Assembly: GCF_900104355.1 (NCBI RefSeq)
Contig: NZ_FNIY01000002.1
Coordinates: 682,001 to 746,000 of the forward strand
From: Phyllobacterium sp. OV277
GTDB taxonomy: Bacteria; Pseudomonadota; Alphaproteobacteria; Rhizobiales; Rhizobiaceae
Length of the DNA: 64,000 nt
Reading direction: 5' to 3'
The position numbers and the translations under genes are program-made. The notes under the pieces were generated by a model. The model was not told where the DNA came from, searched no databases, and saw only the letters and a program-made list of their open reading frames with translations. This document shows, piece by piece, positions 19,646-28,441 of this stretch; position 1 is the first letter of the stretch; every line of letters starts with the position of its first letter.

Positions 19646-21052
19646 ATGTCATATGACGTCGTCATCATCGGAACAGGTCCGGGCGGTTATGTCTGCGCGA
19701 TCAAGGCTGCGCAGCTTGGCCTGAAGACCGCGGTGATTGAAAAGCGCGATACGTTTGGCGGCACCTGCCTCAACATCGGTTGCATTCCCTCCAAGGCACT
19801 GCTGCACGCTTCGGAAGTGTTCCATGAAGCAGGTCATTCGCATGCGACGCTGGGTGTGGACGTTGGTACACCAAAGCTCAATCTGAAAGCGATGCTTGCA
19901 CACAAGGATGCAACGGTTGAATCCAACGTCAATGGCGTGGCCTTCCTGTTCAAGAAAAACAAGATCGATACGTTCAAGGGCACCGGCAAGGTCGTGGCTG
20001 CGGGCAAGGTTTCCGTGACCGGCGATGATGGCAAGGTACAGGAAATCGAGACAAAGAACATTGTCATCGCCACCGGTTCCGACGTTGCCGGTATTCCTGG
20101 TGTGAATGTCGAATTTGATGAAAAGGTCATTGTTTCCTCGACCGGCGCGCTGGAGTTTACCAAGGTTCCGGAAACGCTTGTGGTTGTTGGTGGCGGTGTT
20201 ATCGGCCTCGAACTGGGTTCGGTCTGGGCGCGTCTTGGCGCCAAGGTAACGGTTGTTGAATTCCTCGACAAAATTCTCGGGCCGATGGATGGCGAAGTAT
20301 CACGCCAGTTCCAGCGTATGCTGGAGAAGCAGGGCATCGAGTTTAAAATGAGTGCCAAAGTGACCGGCGTTGAAAAATCCGGCAAGGGCGCCAAGGTTAC
20401 ATTTGAGCCAGTCAAGGGCGGTGAGGCCCAGAGCGTTACGGCTGATGCGGTACTCGTTTCAACGGGCCGCCGCCCCTATACGGACGGTCTTGGCCTGAAG
20501 GAAGCCGGTGTTGAGGTTGATAATCGTGGGCGCGTTGCCATCAATGATCATTGGCAGACCAATGTGGCTGGTATTTATGCCATTGGCGACGTGGTTCAAG
20601 GGCCTATGCTGGCGCATAAAGCTGAAGATGAAGGTATCGCTGTTGCGGAAATTCTGGCCGGTCAGGCCGGTCATGTGAATTTCGATGCCATTCCGAGCGT
20701 CGTCTACACGCAGCCGGAAGTGGCCTCAGTCGGCAAGACGGAAGAAGAGCTGAAAGCAGCCGGTATTGATTACAAGGCGGGTAAATTCCCGTTCACAGCC
20801 AATGGCCGTGCCCGCGCCATGCTGCACACAGACGGCTTCGTTAAAATCCTTGCGGATAAGGCGACTGATCGTGTGCTCGGTGTTCACATCGTCGGTTTTG
20901 GCGCTGGCGAGATGATCCATGAAGCGACTGTATTGATGGAATTTGGCGGCTCATCGGAAGATCTGGCTCGCACAACGCACGCACATCCAACCATGTCGGA
21001 AGCAGTGCGCGAAGCGGCTCTCGCGACCTTTGCCAAGCCGATCCATATGTGA
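19646..21052 (+). CDS. lpdA: Dihydrolipoamide dehydrogenase (E3)
   Basis: This FAD enzyme re-oxidises dihydrolipoamide of 2-oxoacid dehydrogenase complexes with NAD+. The 468-residue protein shows the FAD motif GTGPGGYVCAIKA, the redox disulfide GGTCLNIGCIPSK (Cys41 and Cys46), the NAD motif VVGGGVIGLELG, GDVVQGPMLAHKAEDEG, and the C-terminal active-site base in TTHAHPTMSEA. Its position downstream of sucAB points to use by the 2-oxoglutarate dehydrogenase complex; pyruvate dehydrogenase normally has its own copy in this order. A strong terminator follows at 21074-21099. Confidence 0.97.
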   Translation: MSYDVVIIGTGPGGYVCAIKAAQLGLKTAVIEKRDTFGGTCLNIGCIPSKALLHASEVFHEAGHSHATLGVDVGTPKLNLKAMLAHKDATVESNVNGVAFLFKKNKIDTFKGTGKVVAAGKVSVTGDDGKVQEIETKNIVIATGSDVAGIPGVNVEFDEKVIVSSTGALEFTKVPETLVVVGGGVIGLELGSVWARLGAKVTVVEFLDKILGPMDGEVSRQFQRMLEKQGIEFKMSAKVTGVEKSGKGAKVTFEPVKGGEAQSVTADAVLVSTGRRPYTDGLGLKEAGVEVDNRGRVAINDHWQTNVAGIYAIGDVVQGPMLAHKAEDEGIAVAEILAGQAGHVNFDAIPSVVYTQPEVASVGKTEEELKAAGIDYKAGKFPFTANGRARAMLHTDGFVKILADKATDRVLGVHIVGFGAGEMIHEATVLMEFGGSSEDLARTTHAHPTMSEAVREAALATFAKPIHM

Positions 21053-21073
21053 TCCGGTCTCCAGACGAATAAG

Positions 21074-21099
21074 AAAAGGCCCGGAATACCGGGCCTTTT
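21074..21099 (+). terminator. Rho-independent terminator after lpdA
   Basis: AAAAGGCCCGG - AATA - CCGGGCCTTTT is a perfect 11-bp stem with a 4-base loop ending in T residues, 22 bp after the lpdA stop. It can also act for the convergent minus-strand gene at 21121. Confidence 0.93.
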
Positions 21100-21120
21100 A
21101 GTTTCACTACCCATCCGGCA

Positions 21121-21426
21121 TTAATTGTTGCTAGGAGCCGGTGTGGTTGGAGCCGGAGCCGGCTGAGCCGGGGCAGGCGTTGCTGGTGCTGTGGATGCCG
21201 GTGGCTCAGCTGTTGCAGGCGCAGGGGCCCGCGTTGTCGGTGCTGGCGGTGCCGGAGCATCCATTGTCGTGCTGCTATTCAGATAATAATAACCGCCGAT
21301 AACCAAAGCAGCGATCAATATACCTGCAATAAGGAATCCGCTCCCGCCTCCGCTTCTCTGAACCACTCTTGGTTCAGGATCTGTCTGCGCGTCCACGGGA
21401 CGTTGCAAGTTGGGGTCATAGGTCAT
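21121..21426 (-). CDS. Small single-span membrane protein with Pro/Ala-rich tail
   Basis: This 101-residue protein has a hydrophilic N-terminus (about 28 residues), one strongly hydrophobic segment (GFLIAGILIAALVIGGYYYL, about 30-49) and a C-terminal tail of about 50 residues made almost only of Ala, Pro and Thr. It is probably an inner-membrane protein with its low-complexity tail in the periplasm. The function is unknown; similar short membrane proteins with AP-rich tails are common in Hyphomicrobiales. Its stop lies close to the convergent lpdA terminator. The repeat-like tail makes homology inference unsafe. Confidence 0.7.
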   Translation of the reverse strand: MTYDPNLQRPVDAQTDPEPRVVQRSGGGSGFLIAGILIAALVIGGYYYLNSSTTMDAPAPPAPTTRAPAPATAEPPASTAPATPAPAQPAPAPTTPAPSNN

Positions 21427-21559
21427 CTCACGTCCTCCGTAATGCTCTTGCGTTCAGGAAGGATAACGGTTCATCGCGTTGTAAGTTCCCATATTACGCG
21501 GAGGCTGCGATGTCTGTGGGATATATCATTCAAAACCATCCGATTGCCGAGAGCGATAA

Positions 21560-22627
21560 TTATTGCGCCGTAACTGTGTATCCCTTGGCGCGGAAGAGTG
21601 TCACAAGCCCGTTTTTCCCAGGAAGATGCAGGGCACCAACAGCTATAAAGACATTTCCTTTGTCGATAATGGGGATAGCGCGCTCCACCATGACCCGGTT
21701 GCGGGCATCAACCATCTTCTCTTCGAAAGCCGCGTAGTTCTCACCGGTCGCCGTACCATCCGGAGAAAGGGAACGCATGAAGGGAAAGATCAGGGCCGTA
21801 TCGCCATGGGTATAGAGCACCACCATGGTTTCGAACATGTCAGGCAGCTTTGATGCCAGATTAAGCGTCTCGATCAGACCATCGACATGGAATTTCAGCG
21901 GCAAGGATGCCATGGCGCTGAGCTGATCCTTGATGGTTTCAAGCCCGGCAATTTCCTTGCCCTGCGTCTTGGCATCCCGGGCAAGCTTGATATCGAGAAA
22001 GGCCTGACCGCTTTTGCCACGTTCAAGCTCGCAGGGAGACATGGCAAGCATGCTGGTGATGATCCAGGGCTGCATTTTGTTAAGCGCCGCCAATGACAGG
22101 CCTCGCGCAGCAAGTCCCGTTTTCACGTCCTCAAGCTTGTCGGCTGGTATGAGCTTTTCCAATGTATTGTCATCGGTAAACATCATCAGTCCCGGATCCT
22201 GCGCCATGACCTTCAACGGCGCTTTTGGATCAAGGACTTCATCTGTCTCGATCACAACCGTTCCTGCGCCTTGATAGGCATTCTGGGCTGTATCGGAAAG
22301 CTTCAATACACGCGGATCGGTCAGATGCATGGTGCCAAAAAGCCATGAAGGTTTCGTTCCGGGCTTTTCGATCTTCCACAGAATGCTTTTGCCGTTCTCC
22401 GTGGCTTCCGCTTCCTTTCGCAAGGCCGCAAGTTTTTCAGGATCGGACTTGGCCATTTCAGCGATGAGGTCATGCCCGCCGCAGGATATGTCTTCGGCAC
22501 GCGCATGGGTTGCGGTGAACGCAACAATCAGGAAAGAGGCGAGCAAAAGCCAGCTCAAGAAAGCCAGAAGACGCAGGGCGCCGTCGGCTATACGATCAAG
22601 AGAAATGGTTGGGCCGGTATGGGTCAT
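21560..22627 (-). CDS. TraB/GumN family protein
   Basis: This 355-residue protein of the TraB/PrgY/GumN (YbaP-like) family contains the family motifs SWLFGTMHLTDPRV near the N-terminus of the domain and the C-terminal FIAVGALHLPGKNGLVTLFRAKGY. A hydrophobic signal or anchor segment precedes the domain (ALRLLAFLSWLLLASFLIVAF), so it is exported or membrane-tethered. Family members have been proposed to be metallo-hydrolases, but bacterial roles are poorly known; GumN is named after a xanthan cluster. The start at ATG 22627 (MTHTGPT) is preferred over one 17 codons earlier. It lies just downstream of xerC on the same strand. Confidence 0.86.
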   Translation of the reverse strand: MTHTGPTISLDRIADGALRLLAFLSWLLLASFLIVAFTATHARAEDISCGGHDLIAEMAKSDPEKLAALRKEAEATENGKSILWKIEKPGTKPSWLFGTMHLTDPRVLKLSDTAQNAYQGAGTVVIETDEVLDPKAPLKVMAQDPGLMMFTDDNTLEKLIPADKLEDVKTGLAARGLSLAALNKMQPWIITSMLAMSPCELERGKSGQAFLDIKLARDAKTQGKEIAGLETIKDQLSAMASLPLKFHVDGLIETLNLASKLPDMFETMVVLYTHGDTALIFPFMRSLSPDGTATGENYAAFEEKMVDARNRVMVERAIPIIDKGNVFIAVGALHLPGKNGLVTLFRAKGYTVTAQ

Positions 22628-22707
22628 GGTCTGTTCATACGGTTGGTTTGGCAAAAAGGCGTTAAAACCATTCTGCAAATTGTTTGTAACACAGATATTG
22701 TCGGTCT

Positions 22708-23664
22708 TCAGGCGCGGGGATGTGCCTTGTCATAGATTTCCATCAGCCGCTCCGTATCAACGCCGGTATAGACCTGTGTTGTGGAGAGGCTCGCATGGCC
22801 GAGCAGTTCCTGAATCGTGCGCAGATCACCGCCGCGTCCAAGCAAATGAGTGGCGAAGGAATGGCGCAGCGCATGCGGGGTTGCCGTGTCGGGCAGGCCA
22901 AGCGCACCGCGCATCTTCTGCATGTCGCGCTGGATGATTGCTGGATGCAATTCACCACCGCGCGCGCCGCGGAACAGCGGCTTTCCCTCTTCCAGTTCGT
23001 AAGGGCACAGCTTGCGATATTCCTCTACAGCCCTGTGGACAATGGGCAGAAGCGGCACCATACGCGTCTTGTTGCCCTTGCCTGTGATGGGAATGGAGCG
23101 GGCCGAAGGGTCGCGCAATGCACTGCCGTCAAGGTTAAGCGCTTCGGAGATGCGCAATCCGCAACCATAAAGCAGGGTCAGGACGGCTGCATTGCGCGCG
23201 GCGATCCATGGCTCCTCATTGAGCTGCTCGCCCTTCTCCACCACGCGCCGGGCATCAACAGTGGTCAATGGTTTTGGCAGTGATTTGGGCTGCTTCGGCG
23301 CGCGCATGGCAATGGAAGCCGCCGCATTGGCCATGCCCTGCTTTTCCAGATAGCGCAAAAAGGAGCGGATGCCCGCCAGACCACGGCCAAGTGTGCGTGC
23401 CCCGGCACCATCATTGCGGCGGCGCGCCAGATAGGATCGCAGATCAGCAATACGCAGGGTCGCAACGTCTTTCAGCGACGGTGGCTCGGCGAGGTGACCA
23501 GTGAGAAACTGAAAAAACTGACGGGTGTCGCGCTCATAAGCCTCAAGTGTATTGGCTGCGAGACGACGGGTATTTTTCAGTGATTTCAGCCATTCTTCCC
23601 GCGCGGCAATCAGGTCAGGCCGGGCCGAAACAAGAAATTCGGCACTCTGTGGCTGCACGACCAT
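22708..23664 (-). CDS. xerC: Site-specific tyrosine recombinase XerC
   Basis: XerC works with XerD at dif to resolve chromosome dimers, activated by FtsK, which is also encoded in this window. The 318-residue protein has the N-terminal SAM-like core-binding domain (WLKSLKNTRRLAANTLEAYERDTRQF) and the catalytic domain with Arg in LRISEALNLD, Lys in TGKGNKTRMVP, HALRHSFATHLL, the second His in LGHASLSTTQVYT and the nucleophilic Tyr in the same segment. The start at ATG 23664 (MVVQPQ) has GAGGAG upstream. It is a housekeeping recombinase and there are no signs of an integron or phage nearby. Confidence 0.94.
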   Translation of the reverse strand: MVVQPQSAEFLVSARPDLIAAREEWLKSLKNTRRLAANTLEAYERDTRQFFQFLTGHLAEPPSLKDVATLRIADLRSYLARRRNDGAGARTLGRGLAGIRSFLRYLEKQGMANAAASIAMRAPKQPKSLPKPLTTVDARRVVEKGEQLNEEPWIAARNAAVLTLLYGCGLRISEALNLDGSALRDPSARSIPITGKGNKTRMVPLLPIVHRAVEEYRKLCPYELEEGKPLFRGARGGELHPAIIQRDMQKMRGALGLPDTATPHALRHSFATHLLGRGGDLRTIQELLGHASLSTTQVYTGVDTERLMEIYDKAHPRA

Positions 23665-23804
23665 GGCAATACTCCTCAACCCTATTTCCGCCTGACAATG
23701 CCACAGCAGTCCTTACGGAGTCGTTTCGCTTGTCCTTCTCACTTGGCGTTTGGCCAAAGACAGAGTAATTCCTCCAACGAAGAAGATAGGAATGGAAAAA
23801 GCCT

Positions 23805-24383
23805 ATGGCAAAATTGAATGATCCCGTGCAGCTCGCCATTATCGGTGCAGCGCATGGAACGCGCGGTGAGGTGCGGGTAAAGACTTTTACCGGTGATCCC
23901 TTGGCATTGGCTGATTACGGCCTGCTTTATGATGTGACCGGCAGAAGCTTTGAGATATTGGCAATCCGCCCCGCCAATACCGTTGTCGTTGTGCGGTTCC
24001 GGGGTGTCAATGACCGCACAATGGCCGAAGCGTTGAATGGAACAATGTTGTTTATTGATCGCGCGCAGCTGCCTGAGGAACTCGACGAAGACGAGTTTTA
24101 TCATGCGGACCTCATTGGGCTTGATGCGGTTGACGGAGAAGGCAAACCCTATGGCAAAGTCTCGGCCATGTTCAATTTCGGTGGCGGTGATCTCATCGAG
24201 CTGACGATACCGGGCCGCCGGCCGATGCTGGTTCCGTTTACACAAGCCGCTGTCCCATCCATCGACGTAAAGGCAGGGCAGGTTGTTATTGATCCGGCTG
24301 CGGCTGGGCTGATCGCCGATGAGAACGAGGAAGAAGAGCGGCGCAGGCAGCTTGGCGGCGATGGCGGGAAAGAGCGTCCATGA
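23805..24383 (+). CDS. rimM: 16S rRNA processing protein RimM
   Basis: RimM binds ribosomal protein S19 and helps mature the 30S head. The 192-residue protein has the N-terminal RimM domain ([44 protein letters not shown]) and the C-terminal PRC-barrel ([51 protein letters not shown]), followed by a charged tail. It overlaps trmD by 4 bp (ATGA). The order rimM-trmD-(GNAT)-rplS is the usual ribosome-maturation operon, lacking rpsP here, which must lie elsewhere. Confidence 0.96.
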   Translation: MAKLNDPVQLAIIGAAHGTRGEVRVKTFTGDPLALADYGLLYDVTGRSFEILAIRPANTVVVVRFRGVNDRTMAEALNGTMLFIDRAQLPEELDEDEFYHADLIGLDAVDGEGKPYGKVSAMFNFGGGDLIELTIPGRRPMLVPFTQAAVPSIDVKAGQVVIDPAAAGLIADENEEEERRRQLGGDGGKERP

Positions 24384-25093
24384 GCGGCAATGCCGGTTTC
24401 CGGGCCACTGTCTTGACACTCTACCCGGAAATGTTCCCGGGACCACTTGGCGTATCCCTCGCAGGCAAGGCATTGGCCGACAAAGCATGGTCGCTTGAGA
24501 CAGTGCAGATACGCGAATTTGCGACGGACAAGCACCGCATGGTCGATGACACTCCCGCTGGCGGTGGTGCCGGTATGGTGATGAAAGCGGATGTGCTCGC
24601 GCGTGCCGTAGACCAAGTGGCTGATGGGCGACCAAGGCTGTTCATGAGCCCACGCGGCAAACCGCTCAGTCAGGAACGGGTGCGAGAGCTTGCCGCAGGT
24701 CCGGGTGCCGTCATTTTGTGCGGCCGGTTCGAAGGCGTTGATGAACGGTTGATCGAAGCACGGCAGTTTGAAGAAGTTTCGATCGGCGATTACATCCTGT
24801 CAGGCGGTGAGACTGCGGCCATCGTTGTTCTTGATGCAATTGTGCGACTTCTTCCCGGCGTAATGGGCAATGCGCAATCAGGTGAGACGGAGAGCTTTGA
24901 GACTGGTCTGCTGGAGCATCCGCAATATACCAAACCGCAGGAGTGGGAAGGGCGGCGTATCCCCGATGTGTTGCTCTCCGGTAATCATGGAGCCATCGAG
25001 AAGTGGCGCAAGGCGGAGGCTGAAAAGCTGACGCAGGAGCGACGCCCCGACCTTTGGGATCGCTATCCGCAGGCGAAGAAGCCGCGCAAATAG
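24380..25093 (+). CDS. trmD: tRNA (guanine37-N1)-methyltransferase TrmD
   Basis: TrmD makes m1G37 in tRNAs, which prevents +1 frameshifting. The 237-residue SPOUT-fold protein has [26 protein letters not shown], the knot region [28 protein letters not shown]-type sequence ([17 protein letters not shown]) and NHGAIEKWR near the C-terminus. It overlaps rimM by 4 bp and precedes a GNAT gene by 14 bp, so it is co-transcribed with both. Confidence 0.97.
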   Translation: MSGNAGFRATVLTLYPEMFPGPLGVSLAGKALADKAWSLETVQIREFATDKHRMVDDTPAGGGAGMVMKADVLARAVDQVADGRPRLFMSPRGKPLSQERVRELAAGPGAVILCGRFEGVDERLIEARQFEEVSIGDYILSGGETAAIVVLDAIVRLLPGVMGNAQSGETESFETGLLEHPQYTKPQEWEGRRIPDVLLSGNHGAIEKWRKAEAEKLTQERRPDLWDRYPQAKKPRK

Positions 25094-25107
25094 GCGGAGC
25101 CAACACA

Positions 25108-25635
25108 ATGCAGTTTCGAAGCGGTGCGGTGGGTGATATTCCCGCCATTGCAGCAATTGAACGGGCTTCCGCGTTGCGATTCCTTGATATCGGCATGGTG
25201 GAGATCGCCAATGATGATCCAACACCCGATGCTGTCTTGCTTGAGCGGATCGGTCAAGATCGCCTTTTTGTCGCCGTTGATGCGAAGCCGATTGCCTTTG
25301 TGATTTTTGGCTTGGTCGATGACCAGCTTTATATCGAACAAATCGACGTTGACCCGGAATATACAGGAAAACGCATCGGGGCGGCGCTGATCGGGCTGGT
25401 GGAAGAACGAGCCCGCAAAGAAGGCAGGCAAGGGCTTTTGCTTTCAACCTTCCGGGATGTTCCGTGGAATGCACCCTATTACCGCAGGCTTGGCTTCACC
25501 GATATTGTTGACGCGGCATTGAGCCCGGCGCTGTTGCAAATCCGGCAAGAGCATATCGAAAGAGGTCTCGACGAAACGCGAAGGGTTTTCATGCAAAAAC
25601 CTCTCATCCTCGACTCTGCGGCCAATCAGCGTTAA
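25108..25635 (+). CDS. GNAT-family N-acetyltransferase
   Basis: This 175-residue acetyl-CoA-dependent acetyltransferase of the GNAT superfamily has motif D/A segments FVIFGLVDDQLYIEQIDVDPEYTGKRIGAALI, where the Q/RxxGxG-like CoA loop is EYTGKRIGAALI, followed by FRDVPWNAPYYRRLGF, the common C-terminal GNAT motif. The start at ATG 25108 (MQFRSGA) follows GGCGGAG and lies 14 bp after trmD. The substrate is unknown; the placement between trmD and rplS suggests co-expression with translation genes but does not prove a ribosomal target. Confidence 0.86.
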   Translation: MQFRSGAVGDIPAIAAIERASALRFLDIGMVEIANDDPTPDAVLLERIGQDRLFVAVDAKPIAFVIFGLVDDQLYIEQIDVDPEYTGKRIGAALIGLVEERARKEGRQGLLLSTFRDVPWNAPYYRRLGFTDIVDAALSPALLQIRQEHIERGLDETRRVFMQKPLILDSAANQR

Positions 25636-25827
25636 AAAGAATCGCTGCCAGAGGTGACAAAGCGACTTTTATGGTGTATCTGGCCGCCAACTCGGGAAAA
25701 ACCCAAGTCCACAATCAATGGATGGTGAATTCGCTCCTGCCTCACTAGAGGCATAGAAATGCGGCCAAAGATGCTGCATGGCAAGTGTTGAGCGCTCTGA
25801 CTGTTTGAAAAGAAAAGGATGAAGACG

Positions 25828-26280
25828 ATGACCGTCGATATTATTCGTCAGCTCGATCTCGAACAGAGAGCAAAGATCGAAGCAAAGCGCACACTGCCTG
25901 ATTTCAAGCCAGGTGATACAGTCCGCGTTAACGTACGCGTGACGGAAGGTACACGTACCCGCGTTCAGGCTTATGAAGGCGTTTGCATTGCGCGCAATGG
26001 CGCAGGCATCAATGAGAACTTCACAGTTCGCAAGATTTCCTACGGTGAAGGCGTTGAACGCGTATTCCCGATTTTCTCACCACTGGTTGAAGGTGTTGAA
26101 GTGGTCCGCCGCGGTAAGGTCCGTCGTGCGAAGCTTTACTACCTGCGTGGCCTGACCGGTAAGGCAGCCCGCATTGCCGAGAAGAAAGACAACCGCAAGG
26201 GTAAGACTGCTGTTCCAGTCACTGGTACAGCTGAAAAGGTAACGGAAGAAACCGTTGCCAAGGCACCTGCTGCTGAATAA
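25828..26280 (+). CDS. rplS: 50S ribosomal protein L19
   Basis: L19 sits at the 30S-50S interface. The 150-residue protein has the family sequence [46 protein letters not shown] and [22 protein letters not shown], followed by a basic and Ala/Glu-rich extension seen in this order. The start MTVDIIRQL at 25828 matches the family and has AAAAGG seven bases upstream; an ATG three codons earlier overlaps that ribosome binding site. A 192-bp gap separates it from the GNAT gene, so it may have its own promoter. A terminator follows at 26302. Confidence 0.97.
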   Translation: MTVDIIRQLDLEQRAKIEAKRTLPDFKPGDTVRVNVRVTEGTRTRVQAYEGVCIARNGAGINENFTVRKISYGEGVERVFPIFSPLVEGVEVVRRGKVRRAKLYYLRGLTGKAARIAEKKDNRKGKTAVPVTGTAEKVTEETVAKAPAAE

Positions 26281-26301
26281 GCGCAGTTTATTTTGAATTT
26301 G

Positions 26302-26327
26302 AAAAGGCGGTCTTCGGGCCGCCTTTT
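26302..26327 (+). terminator. Rho-independent terminator after rplS
   Basis: AAAAGGCGG and CCGCCTTTTT form a GC-rich stem with an 8-base loop followed by T residues, 22 bp downstream of the rplS stop. Confidence 0.93.
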
Positions 26328-26490
26328 TCTTTTACTCGGTATTCGTCGTAGTTGTCATTCTACAGTTGAAAAAATGATGCTTGCGCAATAGCAAATAAAG
26401 CAGTTGCATGCCGCTTCAGGGGATTGACGGGGCCTTTACAAAGTGAAATTTGTGCTTCGCTTGATCAAAACGCAATATTAGAGGTCTGAC

Positions 26491-27285
26491 ATGAATTTGC
26501 GATCCGTTATTCTGGCGGGGCTAATGCTCGCCGCAGTGCCGTTTTCGGCTTTGGCTGCGCAACTGCCCGATCTGGGCGGCAAGAAGGTTGCCGTTGTTAC
26601 GGAAAATGCCTATCCGCCTTTGCAATTTATCGATCCAAAAACCGGCAAGGCTGTGGGCTGGGAATATGATGCCATGAATGAAATCGCCAAGCGATTGAAT
26701 TTTAAGGTGGAGTATCTGAACACGAGCTGGGATGCGATGATCCAGTCGGTGGCCGATAACCAGTATCAGATCGGCATGACAGGCATTACCATCAATGACG
26801 AGCGCAAGCAGAAGGTGGATTTCTCCGAGCCCTATATGCGTTCGGAGCAATTCATGCTGGTTCGCAGTGATGAAAAGCGTTTCTCGGATGCAAAAGGCTT
26901 TGCAGAAATCAAGGATGGTCTCGTCGGGGCTCAGCCCGGCACAACCAATTTCTATGTAGCCGTCTATAATCTGCTTGATGGTAACGAGCAAAACCCGCGT
27001 ATCAAGCTGTTCGAGACGTTTGGTGCGACCATTCAGGCACTCAAGACCGGTGACGTCGATGTCGTTCTGACAGACAGCACGGCGGGCAAGGGCTATGTGG
27101 ATGCATCGGATGGCAAGTTGAAGCTCGTGGGCGGCCCGCTGGGCGCGGAAGATTTCGGCTTCATCTTTGCCAAGGGCTCTGATCTCGTCGCCCCTGTTAA
27201 TGCAGCCATTGCTGCCATGAAGGCTGACGGTACCTTTGATGCGCTGAACAAGAAGTGGTTTCTCGACTACAAGCTTGGCCAATAG
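26491..27285 (+). CDS. Amino-acid ABC transporter, periplasmic substrate-binding protein
   Basis: This 264-residue class-F solute-binding protein belongs to the polar amino-acid family (SBP_bac_3). It has a signal peptide (MNLRSVILAGLMLAAVPFSALA-AQ, cleaved near residue 23), then VAVVTENAYPPLQFIDPKTGKAVGWEYDAMNEIA, the domain-crossover motif GMTGITINDERKQKVDFSEPYM and VGAQPGTTNFY. The GWEYDAMNEIAKRLN segment is the family signature. The permease gene starts directly at the next base after its stop. No ATPase gene is nearby. The ligand cannot be assigned; cyst(e)ine, glutamine or arginine-type substrates are common for this family. Confidence 0.92.
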   Translation: MNLRSVILAGLMLAAVPFSALAAQLPDLGGKKVAVVTENAYPPLQFIDPKTGKAVGWEYDAMNEIAKRLNFKVEYLNTSWDAMIQSVADNQYQIGMTGITINDERKQKVDFSEPYMRSEQFMLVRSDEKRFSDAKGFAEIKDGLVGAQPGTTNFYVAVYNLLDGNEQNPRIKLFETFGATIQALKTGDVDVVLTDSTAGKGYVDASDGKLKLVGGPLGAEDFGFIFAKGSDLVAPVNAAIAAMKADGTFDALNKKWFLDYKLGQ

Positions 27286-28104
27286 TTGTCGATTCCCTCA
27301 CAGAACAGAAGTCCTTTTGTCAAAAAGGACTTCCCCTGGTGGCTGGTCGTTGCGGTGGCAATCGCCATTGCGCTTGGCATAGCCATTCTCGTCAGTGATA
27401 TTTACGGGCAAGTTTTTTCCACAGTCTCGCAAGGCATCTGGATTACCATCTGGGTATCGCTTCTTGCCTTCTGTCTGGCATCGGGACTCGGCCTTCTGCT
27501 CGCAGTCATGAGCCTTTCCGAACACATCGTCTTGCGTCAGACGGCGCGGTTCTATGTCGAGATTGTCCGCGGCATACCCTTGCTGGTGCTTCTGTTCTAC
27601 ATCGCATTTGTTGGCGCGCCTGCCATTGTCGCGCTCTGGAATTTCATCACCCATCCGCTGCAAAATGCCGGACTGTTTGAGCCTTTGCAGGTGCGGGATT
27701 TTTCTTTGTTGTGGCGGGCAATCATCGCGCTGACGCTCGCTTATGCGGCGTTTCTGGCGGAAATCTTCCGTGCAGGCATTCAGGCCGTTGATAAGGGGCA
27801 GATCGAGGCGGCAAAGGCACTTGGCCTGAAACGGTTCCAGCGGTTCCGTTTAATCGTGATACCGCAGGCGCTGCGCACTATTCTGCCACCCTATGGCAAT
27901 GACTTCATTTCGATGGTGAAGGATTCTTCGCTTGTATCCGTGCTTGGCGTTGTTGATGTCACGCAAATGGGCAAGGTCTATGCATCAGGATCATTCCGTT
28001 TCTTCGAAACCTATTCCGTCGTCGCCTATGTCTATCTGATCCTGACGATCAGCCTGTCACTGGGGCTGCGCTGGATCGAGGCACGGTTGAATGATCGGAA
28101 TTAA
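27286..28104 (+). CDS. Amino-acid ABC transporter permease
   Basis: This 272-residue HisM/GlnP-type permease shows an N-terminal membrane segment after a charged start, then the repeated-span core. The EAA loop that contacts the ATPase is IEAAKALGLKRFQRFRLIVIPQALRTILPPYGNDFISMVKDSSLVSVLG, a textbook His/Glu/Gln/Arg/opine permease feature. The start is TTG at 27286, immediately after the TAG stop of the binding-protein gene, so translation probably relies on re-initiation. No cognate ATP-binding gene follows; the next gene is a small minus-strand ORF overlapping its last 56 bp. Confidence 0.9.
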   Translation: MSIPSQNRSPFVKKDFPWWLVVAVAIAIALGIAILVSDIYGQVFSTVSQGIWITIWVSLLAFCLASGLGLLLAVMSLSEHIVLRQTARFYVEIVRGIPLLVLLFYIAFVGAPAIVALWNFITHPLQNAGLFEPLQVRDFSLLWRAIIALTLAYAAFLAEIFRAGIQAVDKGQIEAAKALGLKRFQRFRLIVIPQALRTILPPYGNDFISMVKDSSLVSVLGVVDVTQMGKVYASGSFRFFETYSVVAYVYLILTISLSLGLRWIEARLNDRN

Positions 28105-28246
28105 GCCTGCGGTACCAAGCATCTGCCTCAAGAAAAGGCATTGCATTCCCGGTCAAAGCGCGGGTTGCAAATGGCAGGTGAAAGCAGCCGGAAACGGAAA
28201 CAACGGTCGCAAGACCGCCCAGCACAACAATACGCCGCGAAACCAT
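28049..28246 (-). CDS. Probable small lipoprotein (65 aa), unrecognised
   Basis: This short minus-strand frame overlaps the 3' end of the permease gene by 56 bp. It has a strong ribosome binding site (AAGGGAGG, five bases before ATG 28246) and encodes MVSRRIVVLGGLATVVSVSGC at its start: a basic n-region, hydrophobic core and a lipobox VSGC (Cys21). The predicted mature peptide has about 45 residues (CFHLPFATRALTG..) with no known motif. The Shine-Dalgarno, the signal peptide and the lipobox together make a coding role more likely than chance. No homologue is recalled. It would be divergently expressed from leuC. Confidence 0.5.
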   Translation of the reverse strand: MVSRRIVVLGGLATVVSVSGCFHLPFATRALTGNAMPFLEADAWYRRLNSDHSTVPRSSAAPVTG

Positions 28247-28365
28247 TTGCGCCTCCCTTTTGCCGCTCGCAAACGAAATGGCTCGGGAATCGCGGTAAAA
28301 TCATGGAGAAACCGGCTGTCATCGCGGCGCTTTGTCGCCGAAATATTACTTTTATCGCTTGTTTC

Positions 28366-28394
28366 TTGACGTAAGTGGGCACCGAGTGCATATG
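28366..28394 (+). promoter_or_regulatory. Candidate sigma70 promoter of leuC
   Basis: TTGACG (28366-28371) and CATATG (28389-28394) are separated by exactly 17 bp and lie about 48 bp upstream of the leuC start. The -35 matches well; the -10 is less perfect. Confidence 0.5.
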
Positions 28395-28441
28395 TCCACG
28401 ACATAATCTTACAGCACCATACCATTGCCGAGGATATCGCG

